Origin: Streptomyces pyxinae
GTDB lineage: Bacteria > Actinomycetota > Actinomycetes > Streptomycetales > Streptomycetaceae
Assembly (NCBI RefSeq): GCF_024756275.1
Contig: NZ_JANUGQ010000020.1
Location: 62,001-126,000, forward strand
Length of the DNA: 64,000 nucleotides
Direction: 5' to 3'
Shown here: positions 33,451 to 42,297 of the stretch, one piece after another
Layout: every line of letters starts with the position of its first letter
How positions within the stretch are numbered: the stretch's first letter is position 1
Made by a program: the position numbers and the translations under genes
The notes under the pieces: generated by a model
Databases searched by the model: none
Seen by the model: only the letters and a program-made list of their open reading frames with translations
What the model was told of the DNA's origin: nothing

Positions 33451-34113
33451 GTGATTTCCGTACGGCGTTCCGGCGACCGCTACCCGGGCGGTGACCCGGC
33501 GGCCGGCATCACCACCCGGCACGGGTTCTCCTTCGGGCCGCACTACGACCCCGACAACCTCCGCTTCGGGGCGCTGATCGCCTGCAACGAGGAACGGCTC
33601 GCGCCCGGCGCCGGATTCGACGAGCACCCGCACAGCCACACCGAGATCGTCACCTGGGTGATCTCGGGCGAGCTGACCCACCGCGACTCCACCGGCCGCT
33701 CCACCGTGGTCCGCCCCGGGGACGTCCAGCACCTCAGCGCGGCCGGCGGGGTGCGGCACGCGGAGCGCAACGACGGCGCCGCCCCGCTGGTCTTCGCGCA
33801 GATGTGGCTGGCGCCCCTGGCCCCCGGCGGTGAACCGTCGTACGCGGTGGTGCGCGGGCTTCCGGACGGGACGCCCTTCCCGGTGCCCGCCGCCGGCGCC
33901 GTCCTGCACGTCCTCCGCCCGGCCCCCGGCGCCCCGGTCCCGCTGCCGGCTGCCCCCTTCGTCCACCTCCAGCTGGTGCGCGGCCGGGCCGAACTGGCCG
34001 GGCACGCCCTGGCCCCCGGCGACGCGGCCCGCCTCACCGGTGAGACGGGCCTGCGCCTGACCGCCCCCGCGCCGGCCGAGGCGCTGGTCTGGGCGATGGA
34101 CGCGGCCGGGTAG
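33451..34113 (+). CDS. Pirin-family bicupin protein (220 aa)
   Basis: Pirin-like: N-terminal cupin with FDEHPHSHTEIVTWVISGELTH containing the His metal ligands HPHSHTE and a later His in DVQHLSAAGGVRHAE, then a less conserved second cupin (HVLRPAPGAP, FVHLQLVRGRAEL). GTG at 33451 gives the family start ISVRRSGDRY; an upstream extension would read through the repeat tract. Such proteins may act as redox sensors or quercetinases. Role here unknown. Confidence 0.85.
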   Translation: MISVRRSGDRYPGGDPAAGITTRHGFSFGPHYDPDNLRFGALIACNEERLAPGAGFDEHPHSHTEIVTWVISGELTHRDSTGRSTVVRPGDVQHLSAAGGVRHAERNDGAAPLVFAQMWLAPLAPGGEPSYAVVRGLPDGTPFPVPAAGAVLHVLRPAPGAPVPLPAAPFVHLQLVRGRAELAGHALAPGDAARLTGETGLRLTAPAPAEALVWAMDAAG

Positions 34114-34305
34114 CCGAGCCGGGCCGTCGGAGTGCTCGGTCACCTTGGGGTGACCGAGTCACTCAAAAGTGCGTTCTTCCAGGTCAGCGGCAGGTCTCTT
34201 ACGGTTCCCCAGTAACCACAAGAGACCGACGGGCGTCCGCCCCGGCGGGCGCCGGAGCACGGCTGCCCGTCCCCGGGCGGCGCTCCGGACGAGGAGGCGT
34301 CACCC

Positions 34306-34713
34306 ATGGCCATCACCCTGCTGAATCCCGAAGGACTGCCCGTCGTCGACGTCTACCGGCAGGTGTCGGTCGCGTCGGGATCGAAGCTGGTCTTCGTCGC
34401 CGGACAGGTCGCCGTGGACGCCGGGGGGAACCCGGTCGGCGTGGGCGACCTGGCCGCGCAGGTCGAGCGGTGCTACCTCAATGTCGCCACCGCGCTGGCC
34501 GCGGCCGGGGCCTCCTTCGCGGACGTGGCCAAGCTCAACGTCCATGTCGTGGACTGGACCCCCGACCAGATGCCCGTCCTGCTGGCGGGCATCGCCCGGG
34601 CGGCGGAGCGGCTGGGCGTCACCCCGGTCCCGCCGGCCACCCTGCTGGGCGTGGCGGCGCTGGACGTGCCCGAGCACCTGGTGGAGGTGGAGGCCACGGC
34701 GGTCCTCGACTGA
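34306..34713 (+). CDS. RidA/YjgF-family protein (135 aa)
   Basis: Reactive enamine/imine deaminase family: SVASGSKLVFVAGQVAVDAGGN, QVERCYLNVATALAAAG, and PPATLLGVAALDVPEHLVEVEATA. The catalytic Arg of true RidA (normally in the RSRxxV block) is not present: the matching block reads PPATLLGVAAL, so this is a RidA-like subgroup of uncertain activity. Excellent ribosome site GAGGAGG. Monocistronic. Confidence 0.85.
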   Translation: MAITLLNPEGLPVVDVYRQVSVASGSKLVFVAGQVAVDAGGNPVGVGDLAAQVERCYLNVATALAAAGASFADVAKLNVHVVDWTPDQMPVLLAGIARAAERLGVTPVPPATLLGVAALDVPEHLVEVEATAVLD

Positions 34714-34869
34714 GCGGCGCCGGTCCCGGGCCCGGCCGCGCGCACCGGGCCAGGGTCCGGCCGCCCGGCCTGTGCCGGACCCCGCTCGGCCGGCCGGCTC
34801 ACCGGGCCGCCCGGGTAAGCGGGCGGGGGCACCGCCCGTAGGACGATGCACTCGGCCGGGACCGCGAGC

Positions 34870-35685
34870 TCAGCCCCGCAACTCGGCCAGGACCGCGTCG
34901 GTGAAGGGCGGCCAGGCCTCGATCGCCCACGGCCCGAAGGCCCGGTCGGTGAGCGCCACACAGGCCGCGCCCGCGTCCGGGTCGATCCAGAGGAACGTCC
35001 CCGACTGCCCGAAGTGGCCGAAGGTACGCGGCGAGGAGCCGGTGCCGGTCCAGTGCGGGGACTTGCCGTCCCGGATCTCGAAGCCGAGGCCCCAGTCGTT
35101 GGGCTTGCGGTGGCCGTAGCCGGGCAGCACCCCGCTCAGCCCCGGGTGCACCACCGACATGGCCTCCAGCACCGTGCGCGGGTCCAGCAGCCGGGGCGCC
35201 TGCACCTCGGCGGCGAAGCGCGCCAGGTCGTCCACGGTCGAGACGGCGTCCTTGGCGGGCGAACCGGTCAGCGAGGTGGCGGTCATGCCCAGCGGCTCCA
35301 GCACCGCCTGGCGCAGATACTCGCCGAACGGGATGTCGGTGGCCTTGGCGATGTGGTCGCCCAGCACCTCGAACCCGGCGTTGGAGTAGAGCCGCCGGGT
35401 GCCCGGCCCGGCCGTCGCCCGGTGCTCGTCGAAGGCCAGGCCCGAGGTGTGCGCCAGCAGATGCCGTACGGTCGAGCCCTCCGGACCGGCCGGCTCGTCC
35501 AGCTCGACCGCCCCCTCCTCGTACGCGATCAGCGCGGCGTACGCGGCCAGCGGCTTGGTCACGGAGGCCAGCGGGAACGGCCGCCCGGTCGGGCCGTGCG
35601 CCCCCGCCACGGTGCCGTCCGCGCGCACCACGGCCGCCGCCGCGTGCGGCACCGGCCAGTTGTCGATCGTCGCGAGGCTCTGCAT
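34870..35685 (-). CDS. Serine beta-lactamase-fold hydrolase (271 aa)
   Basis: FPLASVTKPLAAYAALIAYEEG gives the SVTK nucleophile motif near residue 41, RRLYSNAGFEVLGDHIAKAT the YSN motif near residue 100, and FGHFGQSGTFLWIDP the C-terminal HFGxSG motif. Shorter than the copy at 21510-22739 and not closely alike. No signal peptide. Esterase, amidase or DD-peptidase-like activity possible. Confidence 0.87.
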   Translation of the reverse strand: MQSLATIDNWPVPHAAAAVVRADGTVAGAHGPTGRPFPLASVTKPLAAYAALIAYEEGAVELDEPAGPEGSTVRHLLAHTSGLAFDEHRATAGPGTRRLYSNAGFEVLGDHIAKATDIPFGEYLRQAVLEPLGMTATSLTGSPAKDAVSTVDDLARFAAEVQAPRLLDPRTVLEAMSVVHPGLSGVLPGYGHRKPNDWGLGFEIRDGKSPHWTGTGSSPRTFGHFGQSGTFLWIDPDAGAACVALTDRAFGPWAIEAWPPFTDAVLAELRG

Positions 35686-35726
35686 GGGCCGAGCCTATCC
35701 CCCGGACGGCGCACCCCGATTTCCGC

Positions 35727-35757
35727 TTGCCTGGAGTGCGCTCCAAGGTTCTAGCGT
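35727..35757 (+). promoter_or_regulatory. MerR-type promoter with 19-bp spacer
   Basis: TTGCCT (35727-35732) and TAGCGT (35752-35757) are 19 bp apart, the stretched spacing that MerR proteins act on, with the dyad TGGAG-TGCG-CTCCA in the spacer (35732-35745). The ATG follows seven bases after the -10 box, implying a leaderless transcript. Confidence 0.68.
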
Positions 35758-35764
35758 GGAGGTC

Positions 35765-36238
35765 ATGACGGCGGACATCACGGCGACCGTGCCCCCCTTT
35801 GCTCCGACCCGGCGTACGGACCTCTGCGCCGAACCGCCCCCGCCCCCGCGCCCGGACGGCCAGGACCGTTACACCATCAGCGAGGTGGCCGCCTGGACCG
35901 GACTGAGCGCCCACACCCTGCGCTGGTACGAGCGGATCGGCCTGATGCCGCACGTGGACCGCTCGCACACCGGCCAGCGCCGGTTCACCAACCGCGACCT
36001 GGACTGGCTCACCTTCGTCGGCAAGCTGCGGCTGACCGGGATGCCGGTGGCCGACATGGTGCGGTACGCCGAGCTGGCGCGGGCGGGCGCCGGCACCTTC
36101 GAGGAGCGGCGCGCCCTGCTGGAGGACACCCGCCGGAACGTACGCGACCGGATCGCGGAGCTCCAGGACACGCTCGCCGTACTGGACCGCAAGATCGACT
36201 ACTACGGATGCGCCCTCGGGGCGCCGGAGAGGGACTGA
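35765..36238 (+). CDS. MerR-family regulator (157 aa)
   Basis: Pro-rich 30-residue leader, then RYTISEVAAWTGLSAHTLRWYERIGLMPHVDR, the MerR HTH, RRFTNRDLDWLTFVGKLRLTGMPV and a coiled coil (RNVRDRIAELQDTLAVLDRKIDYY). The single Cys (YYGCALG) resembles MerR-like regulators of aldo-keto reductases and adjoining enzymes. Autoregulated from its own promoter and co-transcribed with the aldo/keto reductase seven bases downstream. Confidence 0.92.
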   Translation: MTADITATVPPFAPTRRTDLCAEPPPPPRPDGQDRYTISEVAAWTGLSAHTLRWYERIGLMPHVDRSHTGQRRFTNRDLDWLTFVGKLRLTGMPVADMVRYAELARAGAGTFEERRALLEDTRRNVRDRIAELQDTLAVLDRKIDYYGCALGAPERD

Positions 36239-36245
36239 CCACCGC

Positions 36246-37295
36246 ATGAGCGACGAGCACACCCAGAACACCCAGAACGCCCGGAACGCCGGGAAGATCG
36301 CCACCGTACGCCTCGGCAGCGACGGCCCGCCGGTCGGCGTCCAGGGCTTCGGGGCCATGGGCATCAGCGAGTTCTACGGGGACACCGACGAGGCGGCGGC
36401 CCGGGACACCCTGGACGCGGCGCTGGAGGCGGGCGTCACCCTGATCGACACCGCCGACATGTACGGCAACGGGGCCAACGAGCGGTTCCTCGCGCCGTTC
36501 GTCGCCGCGCACCGGGACGAGATCACCCTGGCGACCAAGTTCGCCATCGAGCGCGTCGACGACACCACCCGCCGGATCCGCAACGAGCCCGCCTACATCA
36601 AGTCGGCCGTGGAGGGCAGCCTCCGGCGGCTCGGCGTCGAGACCATCGACCTCTACTACATGCACCGCCGCGACCCGGCGATCCCGCTGGCCGACTCGGT
36701 CGGCGCCATGGCCGAACTGGTCCGCGAGGGCAAGGTGCGGCACCTGGGGCTGAGCGAGGTGACCGGGCCCGAGCTGCGCGAGGCGCATCAGGTGCACCCG
36801 ATCGCCGCCCTCCAGTCCGAGTGGTCGCTCTTCTCCCGGGACGTGGAGCGCAGCGCGGTGGGCGCGGCGGCCGAGCTGGGCGTCGCCTTCGTGCCCTACT
36901 CGCCGCTCGGCCGGGGCTTCCTGACCGGCGCCTTCGCGGACGCGGCCCGGGACCTGTCGAGCAGCGACTTCCGCAAGCACCAGCCGCGCTTCTCCGGCGA
37001 CAACGCCCGGGCCAACGCCGCACTGCTGGAGCCGGTACGGAAGATCGCCGAGGCCCATGACGCCACCCTGGCGCAGATCGCGCTGGCCTGGGTGCAGCAG
37101 CGGGCGGAGGCGCACGGCCTGCCGGTCGTCCCGATCCCGGGCACCCGCAAGCGCTCCCGGCTGCTGGAGAACACGGCGGCGACCCGGATCACCCTCACCG
37201 CCGGGGAACTGGCGGAGCTGGAGCCGATCGCCGCCCGGGTGGCGGGCGACCGCTACCCGGACATGTCCTCCACCTCGGCCGCCCGGGACGTCTGA
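36246..37295 (+). CDS. Aldo/keto reductase (349 aa)
   Basis: NADPH-dependent TIM-barrel reductase. The catalytic tetrad is visible: Asp and Tyr in TLIDTADMYGNGANE, Lys in ITLATKFAIE, His in LYYMHRRDP. Cofactor region: VPYSPLGRGFLTG and VVPIPGTRKRSRLLEN. Same operon as the MerR regulator, so probably induced by its substrate (reactive carbonyls are likely). The DNA before the start codes for TQNTQNARNAG, a small repeat. Confidence 0.93.
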   Translation: MSDEHTQNTQNARNAGKIATVRLGSDGPPVGVQGFGAMGISEFYGDTDEAAARDTLDAALEAGVTLIDTADMYGNGANERFLAPFVAAHRDEITLATKFAIERVDDTTRRIRNEPAYIKSAVEGSLRRLGVETIDLYYMHRRDPAIPLADSVGAMAELVREGKVRHLGLSEVTGPELREAHQVHPIAALQSEWSLFSRDVERSAVGAAAELGVAFVPYSPLGRGFLTGAFADAARDLSSSDFRKHQPRFSGDNARANAALLEPVRKIAEAHDATLAQIALAWVQQRAEAHGLPVVPIPGTRKRSRLLENTAATRITLTAGELAELEPIAARVAGDRYPDMSSTSAARDV

Positions 37296-37448
37296 GCCGG
37301 AGCCGTACTGCCGTACTGCCGTACCCGGAGCCGTACGGCCGTACCTCAGGCGTACGGGGACGGGGTGCCGGGAGCGGTTCCGGCGCCCCGCCCCCGCGCC
37401 TCCGGGCCCCGGGTCGGCGCCCCGCCGTCCGGGCCCGGGCGGCAGGGC

Positions 37449-38750
37449 TCACGCCAGGTCCAGGGCGAAGGCGCCGAAGCCGGCCGCGAGCAGGGCGGCG
37501 GCCGTCCGGAGGGTCGGGCCGGTGCGGGTCCACGGGGACTCGAAGCCCCGGGCGTACCGGGCGATCAGCGCCAGCAGCCCGGCGAAGAGCGGCAGCCAGG
37601 CCACCCGGGCGGCGATCCAGCCGAGGGTGTCCGGGGCGGTGGTCAGCCCGGGCACCGACCCGGCGGTGAGCGAGACCGGCACCGCGGCCGCCAGCATCGC
37701 CGTCTGGTGCCAGCAGAGAATCGTCATCGCGGACAGATTGACCACCACCACCGGCGCCCAGCGCCCCGGCCGCCGCAGCAGCGCCCCGATCCGGCCGTGC
37801 AGCAGGATCGCCGCCCCGCTCTGCGCCGCCGCCAGCGCCAGGACCAGCAGCGACGGCGGGTGCGAGTTGGTGCGCGCCTCGCCGGGGACGCCGACCATCG
37901 AGGCCGGATAGCCGCAGCCCAGCAGCAGCGCCGCGAACAGCGCCGTACCACCCGCCAGCAGCAGCCAGGCACCCCGCCGGCCGATCCGGCCCTCGCCCCA
38001 GGAGACCCCCAGCTGGTACGCGAAGAGCCAGCCGGGCAGGATCGTCAGCAGCCCCAGCCAGGACGGCAGCCCGTCCGCGTACGGCCCGTAGCGCAGGAAG
38101 TCCACCACCGCGACCGCGCCGAGCAGCGGGGCCGCCGCCCAGCCGCCGAGCAGCCGGGCGGCCCGGACGCAGTACGGGGTGAGCGCGGTGACCACCGCGT
38201 AGACCCCGACGAACCAGAGCGGCTGCACCACCAGCGTCGCCCCGGTGCGCAGGGTGGCCCGGGGCACCCCGAGGGCCGACAGCAGGGGGACGAGCAGCGC
38301 CCAGACGGCGGCCACCCCCAGCACCGGTCGGCCCAGCCGGGCGAGCCGGCCGCGCAGCCAGCCGCCGGTGGTGCCGGGGCGGCGGCGGTAGGAGAGCACC
38401 GAGGCGTACCCGCCGACCAGGAAGAAGACGCCCAGCATCTGGAGCACCCAGCTCACCGGCACGAAGTAGCCGAAGGCGGTGAGCGGGCTGGCGTTGTGCA
38501 GACCGCCGGCCGGGTCGAGGGTGAGGCCGCCGAGCAGCCAGTGGCCGGCCGGCACGGCGAGCAGCGCCAGGGCCCGCAGCCCGTCCACCGCCCGGTCCCG
38601 GTGGGCCGGTGTGCCGGTCTCGATCCGGCGCACCAGCGCGGCGACACCGGACACGCGGGCCCCCTCCCGGGCGCCCGTCGACCTTCCGCCGGTGCCGGCG
38701 GCGCTCACCGGCCGGCCGCCGGTCTCCGGGGTCCTGGCCCGGGCGCTCAT
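37449..38750 (-). CDS. Membrane acyltransferase (acyltransferase 3-like, 433 aa)
   Basis: About ten transmembrane helices. Family landmarks: DRAVDGLRALALLAVPAGHWLL (the R-x10-H-like motif near residue 60), YFVPVSWVLQMLGVFFLVGGYASVLSY, and a late catalytic-region MTILCWHQTAMLAAAVP. O-acyl transfer to an extracellular or lipid acceptor is the usual role. The start ATG overlaps the stop of the DUF1023 hydrolase (ATGA), so the pair is coupled. Confidence 0.8.
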   Translation of the reverse strand: MSARARTPETGGRPVSAAGTGGRSTGAREGARVSGVAALVRRIETGTPAHRDRAVDGLRALALLAVPAGHWLLGGLTLDPAGGLHNASPLTAFGYFVPVSWVLQMLGVFFLVGGYASVLSYRRRPGTTGGWLRGRLARLGRPVLGVAAVWALLVPLLSALGVPRATLRTGATLVVQPLWFVGVYAVVTALTPYCVRAARLLGGWAAAPLLGAVAVVDFLRYGPYADGLPSWLGLLTILPGWLFAYQLGVSWGEGRIGRRGAWLLLAGGTALFAALLLGCGYPASMVGVPGEARTNSHPPSLLVLALAAAQSGAAILLHGRIGALLRRPGRWAPVVVVNLSAMTILCWHQTAMLAAAVPVSLTAGSVPGLTTAPDTLGWIAARVAWLPLFAGLLALIARYARGFESPWTRTGPTLRTAAALLAAGFGAFALDLA

Positions 38751-39805
38751 CGGCCGGCCCCCGCCGGAAGGGCCGCGATGGCGGCGAAGGCGCGGAGCGA
38801 GCGGGTGCCCGGGGCGAAGTAGCCGGTGTGGCCCGGGGCGTCCTCGGCCGGCACCCGGCGGGCGCCGAACTCCTCGGAGGCCGGATCGGTGCCGTGGCCG
38901 AGCCCGAGGAGCGAGACGTTCGGCACCTTGCCGATCCAGTCGGCCGGGTCCTTGGCCGCCCAGACCCGGGCGCCGGTGCCGAGCCCCGCGGCGTTGTCCG
39001 CGCGCATCCCGGGCGAGCCGAACACCACCAGGTCCTTGGCCTTCAGCCGGTGCGCGGCCAGCCCGCAGACCACCGAGCCGTAGCTGTGGCAGAACACGGC
39101 CGGCGCGGGAGCCCCGGTGGTGGCCAACCCGTCGGTGAACCGGGTCAGCCGCTCCGCGCCCGCCTCGGCCAGCCGGCCGGTCGCCGCGTCCACTCCGACG
39201 CCGACCGGGGTGGTGTAGCCGGCCCAGGCGATCACGGCGGTGGCGCCCCGGGTGGCGGCGCGCAGCCCGGCGGCCATGCCGGCGGGGGTGCCATAGGGGT
39301 CGCGGGCCCGGTCGTAACTGCCCGCGTCGATGTCCGAGCCCGGCACCACCACGGCCACGCTCCGGCTGCGCGCCAGGTCCCCGAAGACCTCCGCCACCTG
39401 GCCCCGGCCGCGCGGATCGAAGGCCAGCAACTGCCGGCCGGCCAGCCGGGCGTACCGGGCGTCGCGCCGGACCGCCAACTCGTTGGCCCGGTAGCGCAGC
39501 TCCACCGGGACGCCGTCCAGATTGCCGGTGACCCCCGGGTGGCGGCGTACCAGCGCCTCCCGCTGAGCGGGCGTCAGGCCCCGGAAGAACGCCGCCACCC
39601 GGGCGGGCGAGGTGGTCTCCGGGTCGGGCAGCTCCCGGCCCAGCGACCGGTCCGCCCGCCACCCGGCCGTCCCCGGCGGCGGGCCGGTCACCGGCCGCTG
39701 GGCGCTTCCGGTGGCCCAGCCGGCGGTCCCGGTCACCACCGTGGTCGCCAGCGCGGCGGCCACCAGGGTCCTCCGGTAACGGTTGTGACGGACGCTGCGG
39801 CGCAT
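38747..39805 (-). CDS. DUF1023 alpha/beta hydrolase, secreted (352 aa)
   Basis: Signal or anchor RRTLVAAALATTVVTGTAGWATG at the N-terminus, then RELPDPETTSPARVAAFFRGLTPAQ, and the nucleophile elbow APAVFCHSYGSVVCGLAAH (HSYGS). Asp and His of the triad are likely in VVFGSPGMRADN and PGHTGYFAPGT. Coupled to the acyltransferase, with which it may modify and remove acyl groups on the same surface molecule. A paralogue lies at 43275-44489. Confidence 0.85.
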   Translation of the reverse strand: MRRSVRHNRYRRTLVAAALATTVVTGTAGWATGSAQRPVTGPPPGTAGWRADRSLGRELPDPETTSPARVAAFFRGLTPAQREALVRRHPGVTGNLDGVPVELRYRANELAVRRDARYARLAGRQLLAFDPRGRGQVAEVFGDLARSRSVAVVVPGSDIDAGSYDRARDPYGTPAGMAAGLRAATRGATAVIAWAGYTTPVGVGVDAATGRLAEAGAERLTRFTDGLATTGAPAPAVFCHSYGSVVCGLAAHRLKAKDLVVFGSPGMRADNAAGLGTGARVWAAKDPADWIGKVPNVSLLGLGHGTDPASEEFGARRVPAEDAPGHTGYFAPGTRSLRAFAAIAALPAGAGR

Positions 39806-39987
39806 CGACGCCCTCCCTCTTCCTGCCTCGTTCGGTGCGGAGGGCAGGAAGGTAGGGAGCGGACGCCCCGCCGGGCGTCACACCGGGGAGCCAACCCGGA
39901 GGTCGTACCGGGGTAGGGGGAGGGGGAGGGCCAGAACCGGTCCCGGGCGGCGGCCCGGTCGGGGCGCCACTCGGAACCGGCGTGGTG

Positions 39988-40668
39988 CTAGGCCGCCTCG
40001 CCCGGGGTGACCAGCCCCGACTCGTACGCGAAGACCACCGCCTGCGCCCGGTCGCGCAGGTCCAGCTTGGCCAGCACCCGGCCGATGTGGGTCTTCACCG
40101 TCTGCTCGGCCAGCACCAGGTGGCGGGCGATCTCCTGGTTGGACAGGCCCCGGGCGATCAGTTCGAGCACCTCGGTCTCCCGGGGCGTCAGCCCGTTGAG
40201 GCGCGGCGAGCGGTCGCGGCGGAGGGCCGGCCGGGAGGCGGCGAAGTCGGCGATCAGCCGCCGGGTCACCGACGGGGCGAGCAGCGCCTCGCCGGCCGCC
40301 ACCACCCGTACCGCCGCGATCAGATCGGCCGGCGGCGCGTCCTTCAGCAGAAAGCCGGACGCCCCGGCGCGCAGCGCCTCGTACACGTAGTCGTCCACGT
40401 CGAAGGTGGTCAGCATCAGCACCTTGGGGCGGTGCTCGACCCCCCTGGGCGGGGTGAGCAGCTCCCGCGCCGCCGCCAGACCGTCCAGCTCCGGCATCCG
40501 TACGTCCATCAGCACCACGTCCGGATGGGTGGAGCGGCTCACCGCCACCCCGGCCCGGCCGTCGGCGGCCTCGCCCACCACGTCGATGTCCGGCTGCGCC
40601 GAGAGCAGCGCGGCGAACCCCGCGCGCACCATGGCCTGGTCGTCGACGATGATCACGCGGATCGTCAC
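39988..40668 (-). CDS. NarL/FixJ-family response regulator (226 aa)
   Basis: Receiver domain VIIVDDQAMVRAGFAALL with phosphoacceptor Asp in DVVLMDVRMPELDGL and Lys in GASGFLLKDAPP; LuxR-type HTH LTPRETEVLELIARGLSNQEIARHLV then TVKTHIGRVLAKLDLRDR. GTGA overlap with the kinase stop, and GGAGG before the start. Likely controls its own neighbourhood, possibly the DUF1023/acyltransferase pair; inference from position. Confidence 0.94.
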   Translation of the reverse strand: MTIRVIIVDDQAMVRAGFAALLSAQPDIDVVGEAADGRAGVAVSRSTHPDVVLMDVRMPELDGLAAARELLTPPRGVEHRPKVLMLTTFDVDDYVYEALRAGASGFLLKDAPPADLIAAVRVVAAGEALLAPSVTRRLIADFAASRPALRRDRSPRLNGLTPRETEVLELIARGLSNQEIARHLVLAEQTVKTHIGRVLAKLDLRDRAQAVVFAYESGLVTPGEAA

Positions 40669-42086
40669 GCGGGGTCCTCCGGGGCGGGGTCGGACTTCTT
40701 GTCGAAGGCGGGATCGGGGGTCTTCCGGACGGCGGGGCCGGGGCCGGGCTTCTTTTCCCGGGCGGGGGCCGGGTCGGTGCCGGGGGAGTCCGGCGGCTCG
40801 CCCAGCGGCAGCCGGGCGGCGATCCGGAAGCCGCCGTCCGGCAGCGGTCCGGCGTCCAGGGTGCCGCCGGTCAACCGTACGCGCTCCCGCATCCCGACCA
40901 GGCCGTGGCCCGTGCCGGAGGTCTCCAGCGGCGAGACCGGCTCGGTGGGCGGGCCGTTGACCACCAGCACGGTCAGCCGCCCGCCGGCCGCCGTCACCGA
41001 GACCCGGGTCGGCGCGCCCGGCGCGTGCCGCACCACATTGGCCAGCGCCTCCTGCGTGATCCGGTACGCCGAGAGGTCCACCGCCGAGGCGACGGCGCCG
41101 AGCCCGGCCGGCAGCGACAGCTCGGCCGGCACCCCCGCCCGTACGGTGGCCTCCACCAGCTGCTGAAGCCGGTCGAGTCCGGGCTGTGGGCCCCGTTCGC
41201 CCTCGCTGCCCTCGCTGCGCAGCACCGAGAGCAGCCGCCGCATCTCGGCCAGCGACTCGCGCGCCGAGGCGGCGATGGTGGTGAACTCCTCGCACGCCGC
41301 CTCCGGCAGCCCCGGAATCCGGTACGGCGCCGAGTCCGCCTGCACGGTGATCACCGACATGTGGTGCGCCACCACATCGTGCAACTCCCGGGCGATGCGC
41401 GCCCGTTCCTCCAGCAGGGTGCGGCGGGCCCGTTCCGCCTCGCTGATGGTCTCCTGCTCCGCCAGCCGCCGCTGGGCCTCCCGGCGTTCCCGCAGGGCGC
41501 CGCTGACCAGCAGCACCATGCCGCACAGCACGAAGAGCAGCGTGCCGATCCCGTCGCCGCGCGCCGGGGAGACCAGCTCGAAGGCGAAGCCGAAGGCGCC
41601 GGTGACCAGCCAGACGCCCAGCAGCGTACGGCGCGGCTCACGCAGCCCGACCGCGATCATCAGGGCCAGATAGCCGACCACCGCCATCGGGGTCCACGGC
41701 CAGGACCGGCCGGCCACCCCGTCGGCGCCGAGCAGCACCACCGCGCCCGCCACATGGCCGGTCAGCACGATCCACCACGCCTGCAGCGGCCGGGCCACGG
41801 CGAGCAGCAGCGGCGCGGTCTGGGCGGTCGCCAGCGCCCCGGCGATCCCCCCGTTGACCCGGTAGTCCTGGGCGAGCACGGTGACGGTGACCGGGAGCAG
41901 CGCGGCGACCAGGACGGCGGCGACAGCGTAGGGGAGTCCCCGCAGCCAGCGTGATTCCGCGCGGGTGAACGGCGGTTCGCCCGGGGTGGGGGAGGTGACG
42001 GCGTCGCCCAGGGCACGGAGCGACTCCCGTGCCGAGTCGAGCAGCCGCTGCCACGGCGGGGGCGGTACGGGGGGTGCGGTACTCAT
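40665..42086 (-). CDS. NarL-type sensor histidine kinase (473 aa)
   Basis: Several transmembrane helices in the first 190 residues (LPYAVAAVLVAALLPVTVTV, PLLLAVARPLQAWWIVLTG) with little outside sequence, then HisKA_3: ERARIARELHDVVAHHMSVITV with the phospho-His in ELHDVVAHH, and HATPase ITQEALANVVRHAPGAPT, GTGHGLVGMRERV. The C-terminal tail is Pro/Lys/Asp rich (PAREKKPGPGP). ATG 42086 is chosen because upstream sequence is low complexity. Signals sensed in the membrane or unknown. Confidence 0.92.
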   Translation of the reverse strand: MSTAPPVPPPPWQRLLDSARESLRALGDAVTSPTPGEPPFTRAESRWLRGLPYAVAAVLVAALLPVTVTVLAQDYRVNGGIAGALATAQTAPLLLAVARPLQAWWIVLTGHVAGAVVLLGADGVAGRSWPWTPMAVVGYLALMIAVGLREPRRTLLGVWLVTGAFGFAFELVSPARGDGIGTLLFVLCGMVLLVSGALRERREAQRRLAEQETISEAERARRTLLEERARIARELHDVVAHHMSVITVQADSAPYRIPGLPEAACEEFTTIAASARESLAEMRRLLSVLRSEGSEGERGPQPGLDRLQQLVEATVRAGVPAELSLPAGLGAVASAVDLSAYRITQEALANVVRHAPGAPTRVSVTAAGGRLTVLVVNGPPTEPVSPLETSGTGHGLVGMRERVRLTGGTLDAGPLPDGGFRIAARLPLGEPPDSPGTDPAPAREKKPGPGPAVRKTPDPAFDKKSDPAPEDPA

Positions 42087-42297
42087 GATCCGGCCAGCGT
42101 AGGCAGCCTGGACGCCCCGGCGCGTCATACCCCGGTACGGCCCCGGGGGCCCGCCCCGTACCGGGGTATGACCCCGCACCGGGCGGGCCACCGGGACACA
42201 CCCCGGCCCGGAGTCCGGTACGGCGCCGAGTCCCGGTACGGGGCCGAGTCCGGTACGGGGTCCAATCCCGGACGGGTCCCAACCCGGCCGCCCGCCG

